A program made the position numbers and the translations under genes. The notes under the pieces are model-generated. The model did not search any database, had not been told where the DNA came from, and saw nothing but the letters and a program-made list of their open reading frames with translations. From Marivita sp. (GTDB lineage: Bacteria > Pseudomonadota > Alphaproteobacteria > Rhodobacterales > Rhodobacteraceae): 39,594 bases of DNA. Below are positions 23,878 to 33,070 of this stretch, one piece after another (positions within the stretch are counted from its first letter, which is position 1; the number at the start of each line of letters is the position of its first letter). The DNA lies in assembly GCF_017643905.1 (NCBI RefSeq), contig NZ_JAEPMO010000018.1:1-39594 (forward strand). The letters run 5' to 3'.

Positions 23878-24327
23878 TTAAGAGCCGGAACCTGTGCCTT
23901 CATGCACAGTATCGGCATCCGGGCTGACGGTTACGAGATAGGCGTAAACGTCTTCCATGCCACTGCGCAGACGGAAGGACATTTTTGACCGCGCGCCGCT
24001 GTCGCCAAGAAATTCAGCAAGGTAGCCCTTGGGGTCCTGAACATAAGCAACGAATGTCTCTTCGTTCCAGACCAGACCGGCTTCACCAGCTGCAACGATG
24101 CTGTCGCCATAGCGGAAATCTGCCACGGTTCCCGCCTTGCGGCCGATGATGTTGTACAGGTTCGGACCAGTGCGGCCGCCCTTCACGATCTCCGTACCAT
24201 CATCCGCCACGATCATGTGGCAGGATTTGCACTTGTTGAATTCCTTTTCACCAGCAGCAGCATCCTGTGCAAATGCTGCGCCTGAGCCTGCAAGCACGAT
24301 GGCTGCAGTTGCGATCATCAACTTCAT
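23878..24327 (-). CDS. cycA: Cytochrome c2 (periplasmic electron carrier)
   Basis: A 149-residue c-type cytochrome closely resembling Rhodobacter cytochrome c2, which carries electrons from the bc1 complex to the photosynthetic reaction centre and to oxidases. A signal peptide MKLMIATAAIVLAGSGAAFA precedes the mature part. Haem binding is Cys33-Lys-Ser-Cys36-His37, with the axial Met116 in SKMSFRL. The segments GRTGPNLYNIIGRKAG, VQDPKGYLAEFLGD and AYLVTV match the family. ATG 24327 has GAGGAG upstream. It is the last gene of the photosynthesis superoperon and has its own 107-base leader with an inverted repeat, so it may also have a separate promoter. Confidence 0.9.
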   Translation of the reverse strand: MKLMIATAAIVLAGSGAAFAQDAAAGEKEFNKCKSCHMIVADDGTEIVKGGRTGPNLYNIIGRKAGTVADFRYGDSIVAAGEAGLVWNEETFVAYVQDPKGYLAEFLGDSGARSKMSFRLRSGMEDVYAYLVTVSPDADTVHEGTGSGS

Positions 24328-24369
24328 GGGTGAACTCCTCTCTCGTGTTCGGCGCAAACTAACGCTTTC

Positions 24370-24391
24370 TTGCATTGTTAACCAATAGCAA
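24370..24391. promoter_or_regulatory. Imperfect inverted repeat upstream of cycA
   Basis: TTGCATT (24370-24376) and AATAGCAA (24384-24391) flank GTTAACC, forming an inverted repeat with one extra base, in the leader between hemA and cycA. It lies 43-64 bases before the cycA start, where an operator could sit. FnrL-type boxes are TTGAT-N4-ATCAA and do not match; no other regulator is evident. Confidence 0.35.
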
Positions 24392-24434
24392 TCCCGTTTG
24401 GTTCCCCAATCAGGTAACTTGCGCTTAGGTTAAG

Positions 24435-25649
24435 TCAAGCAACCTGATGCGAAATAGCGCACTGTTTCCAAAGAGTTGCCAGCGCCTGAACCAGATGTTC
24501 GATATCTGCGTCCGAATGTAGCGGGCCGGGCGTGAAACGCAGGCGCTCGGTCCCTTTGGGAACAGTCGGATAGTTGATCGGCTGCACGTAGATTCCATAA
24601 TCCTGCATCAGGATGTCTGCGAGCATGCGGCACTTGACCGGATCCTTGATCATCACCGGGATGATGTGACTGGGGTTCTGCAGATGCGGGATACCCATGT
24701 CATCCAGCCGCTTGCGGAGCTTGGCAACCTGTATTTTCTGCTGCTTGCGCTCTGTGTCGCTTTTCTTGAGATGCTGAATCGACGTGCGCGCGGCAGCCGC
24801 CACTGCCGGTGGCAGCGCGGTTGTGAAAATGAACCCGGACGAGAAGGAACGGATGAAGTCGCACATCGCCTCAGATCCGGTGATATAGCCGCCCATGACG
24901 CCAAAGGCCTTGCCAAGCGTTCCTTCGATGAGCGTGATTCGGTCCGCAAGACCCTCGCGTTCGGACACGCCGCCGCCTCGCGGGCCGTACATGCCAACCG
25001 CGTGCACTTCGTCGAGATAAGTCATCGCGCCGTGCTTTTCAGCCACTTCGACGATCTCCTCCATCGGGCAGATGTCGCCGTCCATCGAATAGACCGACTC
25101 GAAAGCAACGATCTTGGTCGCGTTCGACGGCAGGGCCGCCAGCTTGCGGTCCAGATCTTCGGGATCATTGTGCTTCCAGATCACCTTGTTGCACCGCGCG
25201 TGGCGGATGCCTTCGATCATCGACGCGTGGTTCAGTTCGTCGGACAGGATCACGGCGTCGGGCAGGCGCGACCCGAGGGTCGAAAGTGCCGCCCAGTTGG
25301 ACACATAACCCGAGGTAAAGAGCAGCGCGGATTCTTTGCCATGCAGATCGGCCAGTTCGGTCTCGAGCAGCTTGTGCTGATGGTTTGTGCCCGAAATGTT
25401 GCGGGTGCCACCTGCCCCGCAACCGTTCTGACCAACCGCATCCTGCATCGATTTGATCACATCGGGATGCTGACCCATGCCGAGATAGTCGTTCGAGCAC
25501 CAGACCGTCACTTCATCCGGGCAATCGTCGTCATGCGACTTTGCCCTCGGGAACGCGCCGCATTTGCGCTCCAGCTCAGCAAATATGCGGTAGTTTCCCT
25601 CTTTTTTCAGGGTATCAAGCTGGGCGTTGAACAGGCTGTCAAAGTCCAT
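24435..25649 (-). CDS. hemA: 5-aminolevulinate synthase
   Basis: A 404-residue PLP enzyme condensing glycine and succinyl-CoA to 5-aminolevulinate (C4 pathway), feeding haem and bacteriochlorophyll synthesis. The PLP lysine is Lys247 in [17 protein letters not shown]. Other signatures: [16 protein letters not shown] near 50, [14 protein letters not shown] near 75, [15 protein letters not shown] near 210, and the C-terminal [19 protein letters not shown]. Length is that of Rhodobacter HemA (407). Its start overlaps the puhE end by 11 bases, tying its synthesis to the photosynthesis genes. The first codons read [14 protein letters not shown], as in relatives. Confidence 0.97.
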   Translation of the reverse strand: MDFDSLFNAQLDTLKKEGNYRIFAELERKCGAFPRAKSHDDDCPDEVTVWCSNDYLGMGQHPDVIKSMQDAVGQNGCGAGGTRNISGTNHQHKLLETELADLHGKESALLFTSGYVSNWAALSTLGSRLPDAVILSDELNHASMIEGIRHARCNKVIWKHNDPEDLDRKLAALPSNATKIVAFESVYSMDGDICPMEEIVEVAEKHGAMTYLDEVHAVGMYGPRGGGVSEREGLADRITLIEGTLGKAFGVMGGYITGSEAMCDFIRSFSSGFIFTTALPPAVAAAARTSIQHLKKSDTERKQQKIQVAKLRKRLDDMGIPHLQNPSHIIPVMIKDPVKCRMLADILMQDYGIYVQPINYPTVPKGTERLRFTPGPLHSDADIEHLVQALATLWKQCAISHQVA

Positions 25650-26460
25650 GGGCGTCCTCCGTTCGTATCGTCTTGTCTTGTTGTTGTGGTTTGGGCGCGG
25701 GAATCAACCAACGCCAGAGTTTCTCGTCGGGCAGCGGCAGAACCATGAACCAATGCTCGAGCAAGGCGAGCGCGGTCAGGGCAGCCAGAAGGGCAAATCC
25801 AATCGTGTCGGCGGTGGACTGTGCGGAATAAATCCGCTCAAGCCAGCAGGCGACGGCAAAGCTCAGCGCACTGACCGAAATCGGGAATAGCCAGTTCATC
25901 TTCGCGTGCCTGAAATGGCTGGGAAGATGCGCCAGCGGTCGGGGCAGGAATTCAGTGTTGATCTTGGGAACACCCAGAAACAGGTTCAGTTTGGCCGACA
26001 CTCGGGCAAAGAACAGAACCGCGAAGGTCCAGAACCCAAAGCTGTTTACAGCGTCCTGAGTGAACAGCCACAACACAATCAGTGTGCCCGCCAGCAGCAT
26101 CTCGTGATAGGCAATCGTGCCCCAGGCCCGGATGAACCGTTCCCATTCAGGCACGTCGTCACGGCAAATCAGTCGGTTCGGACCGGTGATCGTTCCTGTC
26201 AGAAATGCCAGCTCGATCCATCCCCAAAGTGCAAGAGCCGCAAGGAACGCGTGATAGGACGCGGCATGGCTGTCGAGATGCGCCGTCATTCCGATTCCGT
26301 AGACCCCGACAAAGAAGATCGGCAACGCGAGCCATGTCAGGACCTGACCGAACCGCAACCCGCGACGGTCGGCGTATTTAACGACCATCAGGATCACCCC
26401 GGTGGAAAACCACCAGAGAAAAAGCGCCAGAAGGGCGGCGATCCAAGGGTCAGTCAACAC
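25639..26460 (-). CDS. puhE: Photosynthetic complex assembly protein PuhE
   Basis: A 273-residue membrane protein of the PuhE family (DUF3623, putative photosynthetic complex assembly protein 2), with about seven hydrophobic spans. Family features are [20 protein letters not shown] at the start, [12 protein letters not shown] in the middle and [20 protein letters not shown] followed by P. Known mutants in related species alter bacteriochlorophyll level and complex assembly. The start is GTG 26460 ([11 protein letters not shown]) because AGAAGGA lies nine bases upstream; a TTG next to it is also possible. A longer frame to 26523 would run into the hairpin region. It overlaps hemA by 11 bases. 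Confidence 0.9.
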   Translation of the reverse strand: MLTDPWIAALLALFLWWFSTGVILMVVKYADRRGLRFGQVLTWLALPIFFVGVYGIGMTAHLDSHAASYHAFLAALALWGWIELAFLTGTITGPNRLICRDDVPEWERFIRAWGTIAYHEMLLAGTLIVLWLFTQDAVNSFGFWTFAVLFFARVSAKLNLFLGVPKINTEFLPRPLAHLPSHFRHAKMNWLFPISVSALSFAVACWLERIYSAQSTADTIGFALLAALTALALLEHWFMVLPLPDEKLWRWLIPAPKPQQQDKTIRTEDAHGL

Positions 26461-26471
26461 GCGTTTTTGTC

Positions 26472-26492
26472 CTTCTTCTTTTTTCAAATATG
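26472..26492 (+). repeat. Interspersed intergenic motif, copy 2
   Basis: Second copy of the 21-base motif, also read on the plus strand (CTTCTTCT ... AAATATG), matching 17 of 21 positions of the copy at 19418-19438. On the mRNA strand its purine-rich complement overlaps the puhE ribosome-binding site (AGAAGGA). Confidence 0.4.
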
Positions 26493-26500
26493 TCGGGGGG

Positions 26501-26522
26501 TGTGGGGGGCTGGCCCCCCACA
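26501..26522 (-). other. 9-bp hairpin between acsF and puhE
   Basis: TGTGGGGGG / CCCCCCACA with a 4-base loop (CCAG on the mRNA strand), a perfect stem. No T-run follows, so it is not an obvious terminator; it lies 41 bases before the puhE start and may set mRNA stability or slow polymerase. Confidence 0.7.
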
Positions 26523-26525
26523 TGG

Positions 26526-26545
26526 TCGCCGCCCGAAGGCGGCGA
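26526..26545 (-). other. 8-bp C(UUCG)G hairpin after acsF
   Basis: On the mRNA strand, TCGCCGCC-TTCG-GGCGGCGA, an 8-bp stem closed by the extra-stable C(UUCG)G tetraloop, eight bases after the acsF stop (TAG/TGA region at 26553). Together with the hairpin at 26501-26522 it forms a tandem structure likely to protect the upstream mRNA segment. Confidence 0.8.
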
Positions 26546-26552
26546 AACCAAA

Positions 26553-27680
26553 TCAGTAGGACGGCACCAGTCGCGTTACGGCAGGTACCTTATGTTTCTT
26601 CACCGGAATGAAGTAGAGAGACGCAAAGCATGATGCTGCCTTGACCGACCCTGCCAGTTCCTTGAGCTTGCCACCCAGACCGCCTTGCTTCTTGCCCGCG
26701 GCGATCTGCACGTTCGCGCGTTGCAGACGTTCCAATGTTGGTTGCCAACGCGGATGGTCGATATCCAGCGTGATCGGGAAGATCTGCTTGGTCAGCTCGG
26801 ATGTCTTGGTGAAGACCTCATGCGCATACCAATCCGGGTCCACCCCCAACGCCTTGTGGAAAGCGGGTCGCTGGTGATCGCGGACGTACATCGTGGCATA
26901 GACCGCCGTCAGGAAGAACTTGATCCAGTAGACATTCACGCCGCTGGTCAACTTGGGGTCGGTCTTCATCAGAAGCGCGAACGCCTCACCATGGCTGAAC
27001 TCGTCATTGCACCACTCTTCGAACCACTTGAAGATCGGGTGGAAACGGTGCTCCGGGTTCGCCTCAAGGTGCCGAAAGATCGTGATGTACCGGGCATAGC
27101 CGATCTTTTCCGACAGGTAGGTGGCGTAGTAGATGAACTTGGGCCGGAAATAGGTGTATTTCTTCGACTGCGTCAGGAAGCCAAGGTTCACCCGCAGGCC
27201 CGCTTCACGCAGCGCGTCATTGATGAATCCGGCATGCCGAGCCTCATCCCGCGCCATCAGCTGGAACAGCTGCGTGATGTCCTTGTTGTTGCCGCGCCGC
27301 TTCATTTCCTTGTAGAGGACGCAGCCCGAGAATTCGGCGGTACAGCTTGAGATCAGGAAGTCGATGAACTCCTTCTTCAGCTGCGGCTCCATGTTTTCCC
27401 AGTCGACGTGATCCCAGTCTTCGTTCTTCTTGAAGTGGCCCTTGTTCGGGTCTGCTTCCATCTGGGCAATCAATTCGTCCCATTCCGCGCGAATGCCATC
27501 GACATTGATCGCGTCCAGCTCATCGAAATCGGTGGTGTAGAAGCGCGGCGTGAGCAGCGTGTTCGCCATCGCGGTTTCGGTTGCGAAATCGTCGTCATAC
27601 TTTGCCTGCTCTTCTTGGATGGCCAGGCCTTCTTCGACGGACGTCGCATCAGCGGTGTGTTTTCCAGTATAGGCGTTCAT
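26553..27680 (-). CDS. acsF: Mg-protoporphyrin IX monomethyl ester oxidative cyclase (aerobic)
   Basis: A 375-residue diiron oxygenase that forms ring E of bacteriochlorophyll using O2. Iron ligands are expected in ARDEARHAGFINDALRE (near 145) and in EEWCNDEFSHGEAF (near 235). These are paired with earlier Glu residues in KKEFIDFLISSCTAEFSGCV (near 105). The N-terminus is hydrophilic and acidic, and the C-terminal region is basic. Presence of AcsF rather than the radical-SAM enzyme BchE at this place suits growth in oxygen. Its ATG overlaps the orf98 stop by four bases (ATGA). It is followed by two tandem hairpins before puhE. Confidence 0.96.
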   Translation of the reverse strand: MNAYTGKHTADATSVEEGLAIQEEQAKYDDDFATETAMANTLLTPRFYTTDFDELDAINVDGIRAEWDELIAQMEADPNKGHFKKNEDWDHVDWENMEPQLKKEFIDFLISSCTAEFSGCVLYKEMKRRGNNKDITQLFQLMARDEARHAGFINDALREAGLRVNLGFLTQSKKYTYFRPKFIYYATYLSEKIGYARYITIFRHLEANPEHRFHPIFKWFEEWCNDEFSHGEAFALLMKTDPKLTSGVNVYWIKFFLTAVYATMYVRDHQRPAFHKALGVDPDWYAHEVFTKTSELTKQIFPITLDIDHPRWQPTLERLQRANVQIAAGKKQGGLGGKLKELAGSVKAASCFASLYFIPVKKHKVPAVTRLVPSY

Positions 27681-27973
27681 AGCGTCACCTCTTCAGAGAA
27701 GGAGAATTCGCAAAGCTCCATCACTTCAAAATCCCCGGTCAGGCGAGTCCAAAGCTGTTCGAGCTTTGACGCGCGGACGATGATCGCTTCCCGATCCTCG
27801 GAAACAACCTCGCCGAAGGGGGCCATGATCTCGGGCCCCTGAACCCTTACCTCGTCGCCGGGGTAAATCACGGCGCCGTTGTTGAATCGCACATGCGCGT
27901 GCAGGCTTTCAAAACAGTGGCTGATTTCCACTGTGCACGGCGCCCGTTCAATCTCTTTTGTCAACAGACCCAT
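27677..27973 (-). CDS. Conserved small protein of the puh-acsF region (orf98)
   Basis: A 98-residue soluble protein placed between puhC and acsF, overlapping the acsF start by four bases. No signal peptide or membrane span. The middle, FNNGAVIYPGDEVRVQGPEI followed by MAPFGEVV, has a beta-rich PGDEV pattern like a small barrel. The end is acidic and aromatic (CEFSFSEEV). An ORF of this size at this place occurs in phototrophic Rhodobacterales to my knowledge, but its role is undescribed as far as I know. Its coupling to acsF suggests a job in the cyclase reaction or in complex assembly. Confidence 0.85.
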   Translation of the reverse strand: MGLLTKEIERAPCTVEISHCFESLHAHVRFNNGAVIYPGDEVRVQGPEIMAPFGEVVSEDREAIIVRASKLEQLWTRLTGDFEVMELCEFSFSEEVTL

Positions 27974-27991
27974 TTTCCGATTCCCTTTCGG

Positions 27992-28459
27992 TTATTTCAG
28001 AAGCCTGGCGAAGGCTGCTGAGTTGTCGGCGCCGAACCCCATCAGGTCAGCCCCCCATCCCGTGCTGGGATCAAAGATCTCAAGACGGTTATTCTCACGT
28101 GCCCGAACCATCACCGGACCGTTCAGATCGACACGTGCCTTGGTGCGCTCCCGTTGCAGGACGCGCCACATGCCGGAAATAAACCCGCCTTCTTCTGGCG
28201 CGTACTCGGCAATCACTGTGCCATCCTCGGCAAAAACTTTTGCGGCACCGCTCATGGCACCTTCGAGGAACAGCGTTTTCTCGATCACGACGGGTGAGTC
28301 CGGCGCTGTGTATTGAACCGGGCCATCCAGCCAACGATAGGCGCTGACCATGACGAGGCAGAGCATGACCATGCCGAACATCGCGCGCACGAACAGACGC
28401 GGCACGAGTTCGCGTTCGGTGGCGTGGATACGGGCTTTGTCGACGGTTTGCGTTTGCAT
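27992..28459 (-). CDS. puhC: Photosynthetic complex assembly protein PuhC
   Basis: A 155-residue protein with one membrane span (about 27-46, MFGMVMLCLVMVSAYRW) and a periplasmic domain. PuhC is needed for efficient assembly of reaction centre and light-harvesting complex 1 in Rhodobacter. Family hallmarks are the segment KTLFLEGAMSGAAKVFAEDG and FISGMWRVLQRERTKARVDL followed by NGPV, then RLEIFDPSTGWGADLMGFG. It follows puhB by 12 bases, and orf98 follows after 18 bases. Confidence 0.92.
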   Translation of the reverse strand: MQTQTVDKARIHATERELVPRLFVRAMFGMVMLCLVMVSAYRWLDGPVQYTAPDSPVVIEKTLFLEGAMSGAAKVFAEDGTVIAEYAPEEGGFISGMWRVLQRERTKARVDLNGPVMVRARENNRLEIFDPSTGWGADLMGFGADNSAAFARLLK

Positions 28460-28471
28460 GTCCGGCGCTCC

Positions 28472-29110
28472 CTATTCAGCCGCGACAGCCGAAGGTGCGG
28501 CACGGCGTGTGCGCTCCACCTCGGGCATCGACACGCGCGCTTGCGCGGCTTCGGCAATCATTGCGGCAATGGTTTCGGCGTCGGGGATGCACCGAAGCGC
28601 AGGCTGTGTCGGCGAAATACGCCACGGGCGGACATGCGGCCAGCACACAAGATAGCTGATCCGTGTATCCCCCAGAAGATCGAACGCGATGGTACCTGTA
28701 CCTGACTTGCGCAGGTCCAGATTGGCTGCACCGATCTGTTTGAAAGGCAGGTTCAAGGTGACCGTCAGCGCCGCGCCAATCCGCATGGCGACCCGGCGAT
28801 TGGTCACCGTGTAGACGGTGTAATGCGCCTGCGTCCACGCAATCCCAATCAGCAGCACACACACGATTGCGCCAAGGATCAGGAACGGCACCGATGCCCA
28901 GATCGCCTGCCCCAAAGGCATGAGATCGACCACAGCCACGAACCGCCACGACGCAAGGAAGACAAAGTATCCCGCGACCCACAGAACGTTCAGCGACTCC
29001 TTGGAAAGCGCCCACCAATCCGGTTTGCCTTGCCAGAGGATCACCTCCCCCTCGGGAGGTGTCTCTGGAAGACCTTTGACCGGTTCAACCTGGAAATCGT
29101 CGTGCGACAT
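28472..29110 (-). CDS. puhB: Photosynthetic complex assembly protein PuhB
   Basis: A 212-residue membrane protein with three hydrophobic spans (about 42-62, 68-95 region) and a bPH2-like domain seen in YTVYTVTNRRVAMRIG, followed by the segments LPFKQIGAANLDLRKSGTG and GDTRISYLVCWPHVRPWRI. PuhB helps the reaction centre assemble and is normally located directly after puhA, as here. The start MSHDDFQVEPVKGLPETPPE is the family N-terminus, with EGEVILWQGKPDWW following. The C-terminal tail is Ala- and Arg-rich and unconserved. Confidence 0.92.
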   Translation of the reverse strand: MSHDDFQVEPVKGLPETPPEGEVILWQGKPDWWALSKESLNVLWVAGYFVFLASWRFVAVVDLMPLGQAIWASVPFLILGAIVCVLLIGIAWTQAHYTVYTVTNRRVAMRIGAALTVTLNLPFKQIGAANLDLRKSGTGTIAFDLLGDTRISYLVCWPHVRPWRISPTQPALRCIPDAETIAAMIAEAAQARVSMPEVERTRRAAPSAVAAE

Positions 29111-29163
29111 GATGGGTTCCCTTTCCGAAAGCCGTGGCTGCGGCTGTTGGTCCTTAGTCTTGA

Positions 29164-29943
29164 TCAGATCTGCGGCTCTTGGCGTTCCTTGCTGGCGTAG
29201 AGCGTGCCACCGCCGTAGTAGGCACTGACTTTTTCTTCCTCGAGCTTGGTGATCTGTGTCGGTGATGCGAGCTGCGGCACACCGGCGAAATGTTCGCCAA
29301 AGATCGACCGGATCTTCACACGGTTGCCCCAGATGCGGGTAAAGGTGATCGGCACAAGGCGCGACCCACCGCCGTATTCGGCGTCGAGTTCCATCTCGAG
29401 GTAACGCACCATCTGTTCCGGTTCATCGACCCACATGTCGGTGATCTTGCCGACGATGGCCCCGTCACCGGCCACAACCGGAAGACCGCGCGGATCGCGA
29501 CCAGCGGACACGCGGAAATGTTCGCTGCCCGACATCGGGATGATCTTCGGATGACCATGGCCATCCAGTTCCGGCTCGTCCCGACGCGGCGCCCAGCTGC
29601 CCGGACCAACACCATCCGCCAGAGGATTGCCCACCGGATCGAAGGGGAAACCGCCGCTGTCGAACTGGCGGGTCAGTTTTGCGTCGATATCCGTACGCTC
29701 GGGTGTCTGGCCCGATGGAACCGTGTACTCGCCCCGGCCATGCGGCAGAAGGAATGTTTTGTCCGCAGGGTTCGGGAACACGCTGCCCGCATCAGCCTGG
29801 CTGCCGTCTTCGTCCAGAAGCGGATAGCCTTCCCGCTGGTTTTCGCGCTGAATCCAGATCACGAGTCCAACAAAGAAAATGAAAAACAACCAGAGCGAAA
29901 TGCTCGCGAGGTCGAGGTTTCCAAGGATATAGTCTTCGGTCAT
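29164..29943 (-). CDS. puhA: Photosynthetic reaction centre H subunit
   Basis: A 259-residue H subunit of the type II reaction centre. One N-terminal membrane helix (about 12-31, SISLWLFFIFFVGLVIWIQR) anchors it, with the large domain on the cytoplasmic side. This domain guides protons to the QB quinone and holds the L and M subunits. The family pattern PNPADKTFLLPHGRGEYTVP (near 57) is seen. So are GLPVVAGDGAIVGKITDMWV followed by DEPEQMVRYLEMEL, and RVKIRSIFGEHFAGVPQL near the end. It sits 26 bases after lhaA, so a promoter inside lhaA is possible, as described in Rhodobacter; none was located here. Confidence 0.97.
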   Translation of the reverse strand: MTEDYILGNLDLASISLWLFFIFFVGLVIWIQRENQREGYPLLDEDGSQADAGSVFPNPADKTFLLPHGRGEYTVPSGQTPERTDIDAKLTRQFDSGGFPFDPVGNPLADGVGPGSWAPRRDEPELDGHGHPKIIPMSGSEHFRVSAGRDPRGLPVVAGDGAIVGKITDMWVDEPEQMVRYLEMELDAEYGGGSRLVPITFTRIWGNRVKIRSIFGEHFAGVPQLASPTQITKLEEEKVSAYYGGGTLYASKERQEPQI

Positions 29944-29969
29944 CTTCAGTTCTCCTTGATGGGCCTTGG

Positions 29970-31409
29970 TCAGGTTGGGAAATCGGCAAGGCCCAGCCCT
30001 GTCGGTTTCTGGTTGAGGGGGAGGATGCTTCTGTTCTGGCTGACAAGCCGGCCCAAAACGATGAGCGTCGCAAACAGAAGTCCGATTTCGATGTGGTAAA
30101 CGACGGAGTATCCGGTCGTCGGAGTGGCCAGCGCTTCGCCCAGACTTCCGGACATCGCGACCATGTTGATGCCATCACGGGTGGCACCGCCGATCAGGGT
30201 GGACAAACCCGCTGCCGTCGCCTGCGCGGCGCCCCAAGCGCCAAGGGCAAGGCCGCGTCCGGCAAGCCCGTCAACGGGCAGCATCATGGCGGCGGTCAGG
30301 GTCGAGATGGCAAAGTAGCCGCCACCGAACCCGATCAGACCTGCACCAAGGAAAAACAAAACAGTCGAATTCATCGGCGCGGCAAAGATCACCGTGCAGA
30401 AGGCCGCAACACCAGCCAGCAATCCGACCGAAGCCATGCGGAACGTGTTGCCGCCATTGGACAGAACACGCGCCGCGAGGGCGAACCCGATCAACGCGCC
30501 CAGCGCCCAGGTCGCCGTCAGCAGAGTGGTGGACGACACGCTCAAGCCAAGGATTTCGCCGCCATAGGGCTCAAGCAGCACATCCTGCATGTTGAACGCC
30601 ATCGTGCCCAGAAAAACGACCGCAAGTAGGCGTCCTGCGGTGCCACCCGCCGTCAGATCGGCCCAAGCATCCTTGAAAGACGGCTGCGGGGCTTCGCGGT
30701 CTTCCTTGGTCATCGGACGCACGCGCTCTTGCTTCCAAAGCGCAATCACATTGAGCACCAAGGTCATGACCGCACAGCCCTGAACCACGCTGATCAGCAG
30801 CACACCCGAGAAGTCCCGCAGCAGCCAGCCGATCACGATGGCAGAAACGCCCATACCGATCAGATACATGACATAGAGCAGCGACACGACGCGCGGACGC
30901 GTCTCATCCGTCGCGCGGTCTGCGGCGAGGGCCAAACCAGCCGTCTGTGTCATGTGCATGCCAAGGCCGGTCATGATGAAGGCCAGCGCCGCGAGCACTT
31001 CGCCCGCGAATGGCACGTCGTGAGTGACATCTCCGCCAAGAACCAGAAGGCACGCGGGCATGACCGCCAGACCGCCGAACTGCCACAGCGTGCCGAACCA
31101 GAGGTAGGGAATGCGCTTCCAGCCAATGGCCGAGCGGTAATTGTCCGACTTGAAACCGAGGAGCGCCCGGAAGGGCGCGATAAGCACCGGCAGCGCGACC
31201 ATGATCGCAACCAGCGTCGCAGGAACCGAAAGCTCTACGATCATGACACGGTTCAGCGTGCCCAGCAGCATGACACCTGCCATGCCAACCGACACCTGGA
31301 ACAAAGCAAGCCGCAACAGTTGACCCAAAGGCAGATCGTCGGATGCCGCGTCCGAAAACGGCAGCATCCTCATGCCCAAGGATTTCACCTGAGAGCGGCT
31401 TACGATCAT
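29970..31409 (-). CDS. lhaA: LhaA, PucC-family light-harvesting assembly MFS protein
   Basis: A 479-residue membrane protein with about 12 spans, of the BCD/PucC family (LhaA, formerly ORF477), required for efficient light-harvesting complex 1 assembly. Signatures: GTLNRVMIVELSVPATLVAI, RALLGFKSDNYRSAIGWKRI followed by PYLW, LGMHMTQTAGLALAADRATD followed by E, and FGGGYFAISTLTAAM in the second half. The start at 31409 overlaps the bchM stop by four bases. It precedes puhA by 26 bases, the normal order in purple bacteria. Confidence 0.95.
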   Translation of the reverse strand: MIVSRSQVKSLGMRMLPFSDAASDDLPLGQLLRLALFQVSVGMAGVMLLGTLNRVMIVELSVPATLVAIMVALPVLIAPFRALLGFKSDNYRSAIGWKRIPYLWFGTLWQFGGLAVMPACLLVLGGDVTHDVPFAGEVLAALAFIMTGLGMHMTQTAGLALAADRATDETRPRVVSLLYVMYLIGMGVSAIVIGWLLRDFSGVLLISVVQGCAVMTLVLNVIALWKQERVRPMTKEDREAPQPSFKDAWADLTAGGTAGRLLAVVFLGTMAFNMQDVLLEPYGGEILGLSVSSTTLLTATWALGALIGFALAARVLSNGGNTFRMASVGLLAGVAAFCTVIFAAPMNSTVLFFLGAGLIGFGGGYFAISTLTAAMMLPVDGLAGRGLALGAWGAAQATAAGLSTLIGGATRDGINMVAMSGSLGEALATPTTGYSVVYHIEIGLLFATLIVLGRLVSQNRSILPLNQKPTGLGLADFPT

Positions 31410-32076
31410 GGGCGGAACTCCAAAGCCTGACTGATGTAAAAGCCGGAGTTGACACGTCCCAGATCGGTCAATTGCCCAATGTCAGAGACTGTTTTCGACA
31501 GGCGCTGTGGCCCATGCGGGATCATCGTCGGAGACCGGTCGGACTTTGGGAAAACCTTGCCAGCATACCACATGGTCATCAAGAGCGGGGTGCGCGGCGC
31601 GACGGTGAATGCGACCGATCCGCGTGTTCGTTCGCCAAGCTTGGCCAGGGCCGCGCGGATGTCTGCTCCCGTGTAATAGATCAGGCTGTCCATTGCGATT
31701 ACGTGGTCGAAAGTGCCGTGATCCGCCGACAGCATGTCGCCGCTGGCAAATGTCACGCGCGACTGCAAATGTTCGGGCAACCGATCCTTTGCGATCTTGA
31801 CCAGCGACGGAGAGATATCCACCGCCATCACATCGGCCCCGCGCATGGCAAGCTCTTGCGTCATCTGACCGGCACCGCAGCCCGCATCCAGTACGCGGAG
31901 GCCGTTCACGTCGGATGGCAGCGCCGACAACAGCTTGTCACGCATCTGGTCCCGGCCTTTACGGACCGTTTCGCGAATACGGCTGACCGGCGCGTCAGAC
32001 GTCAGACGCTCCCAAACCTTGGTCGCCGTACGGTCGAAATAGTGTTCGACCCGATCGCGTGTGGCGTCGTAGCTCA

Positions 32077-32077
<1 letters not shown>
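31406..32077 (-). CDS. bchM: Magnesium-protoporphyrin IX O-methyltransferase
   Basis: A 223-residue SAM-dependent methyltransferase that methylates Mg-protoporphyrin IX, the step before the AcsF cyclase. The SAM site is seen in LRVLDAGCGAGQMTQELAMR and DVMAVDISPSLV, with FDHVIAMDSLIYY downstream. The start MSYDATRDRVEHYFDRTA is typical. ATG 32077 is chosen over the TTG just before it because it forms the TGATG junction with the bchL stop. The stop overlaps the lhaA start by four bases. Confidence 0.95.
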
Positions 32078-33054
<977 letters not shown>

Positions 33055-33070
33055 TTATACGTGTTGGCGC

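Noticed and set aside
22641-23927. 428-codon plus-strand frame across ugd
   Set aside because: Antisense shadow of ugd; protein rich in His and Arg with no domain, and it runs through the cycA terminator.
24666-25748. 360-codon plus-strand frame across hemA
   Set aside because: Antisense shadow of a certain gene.
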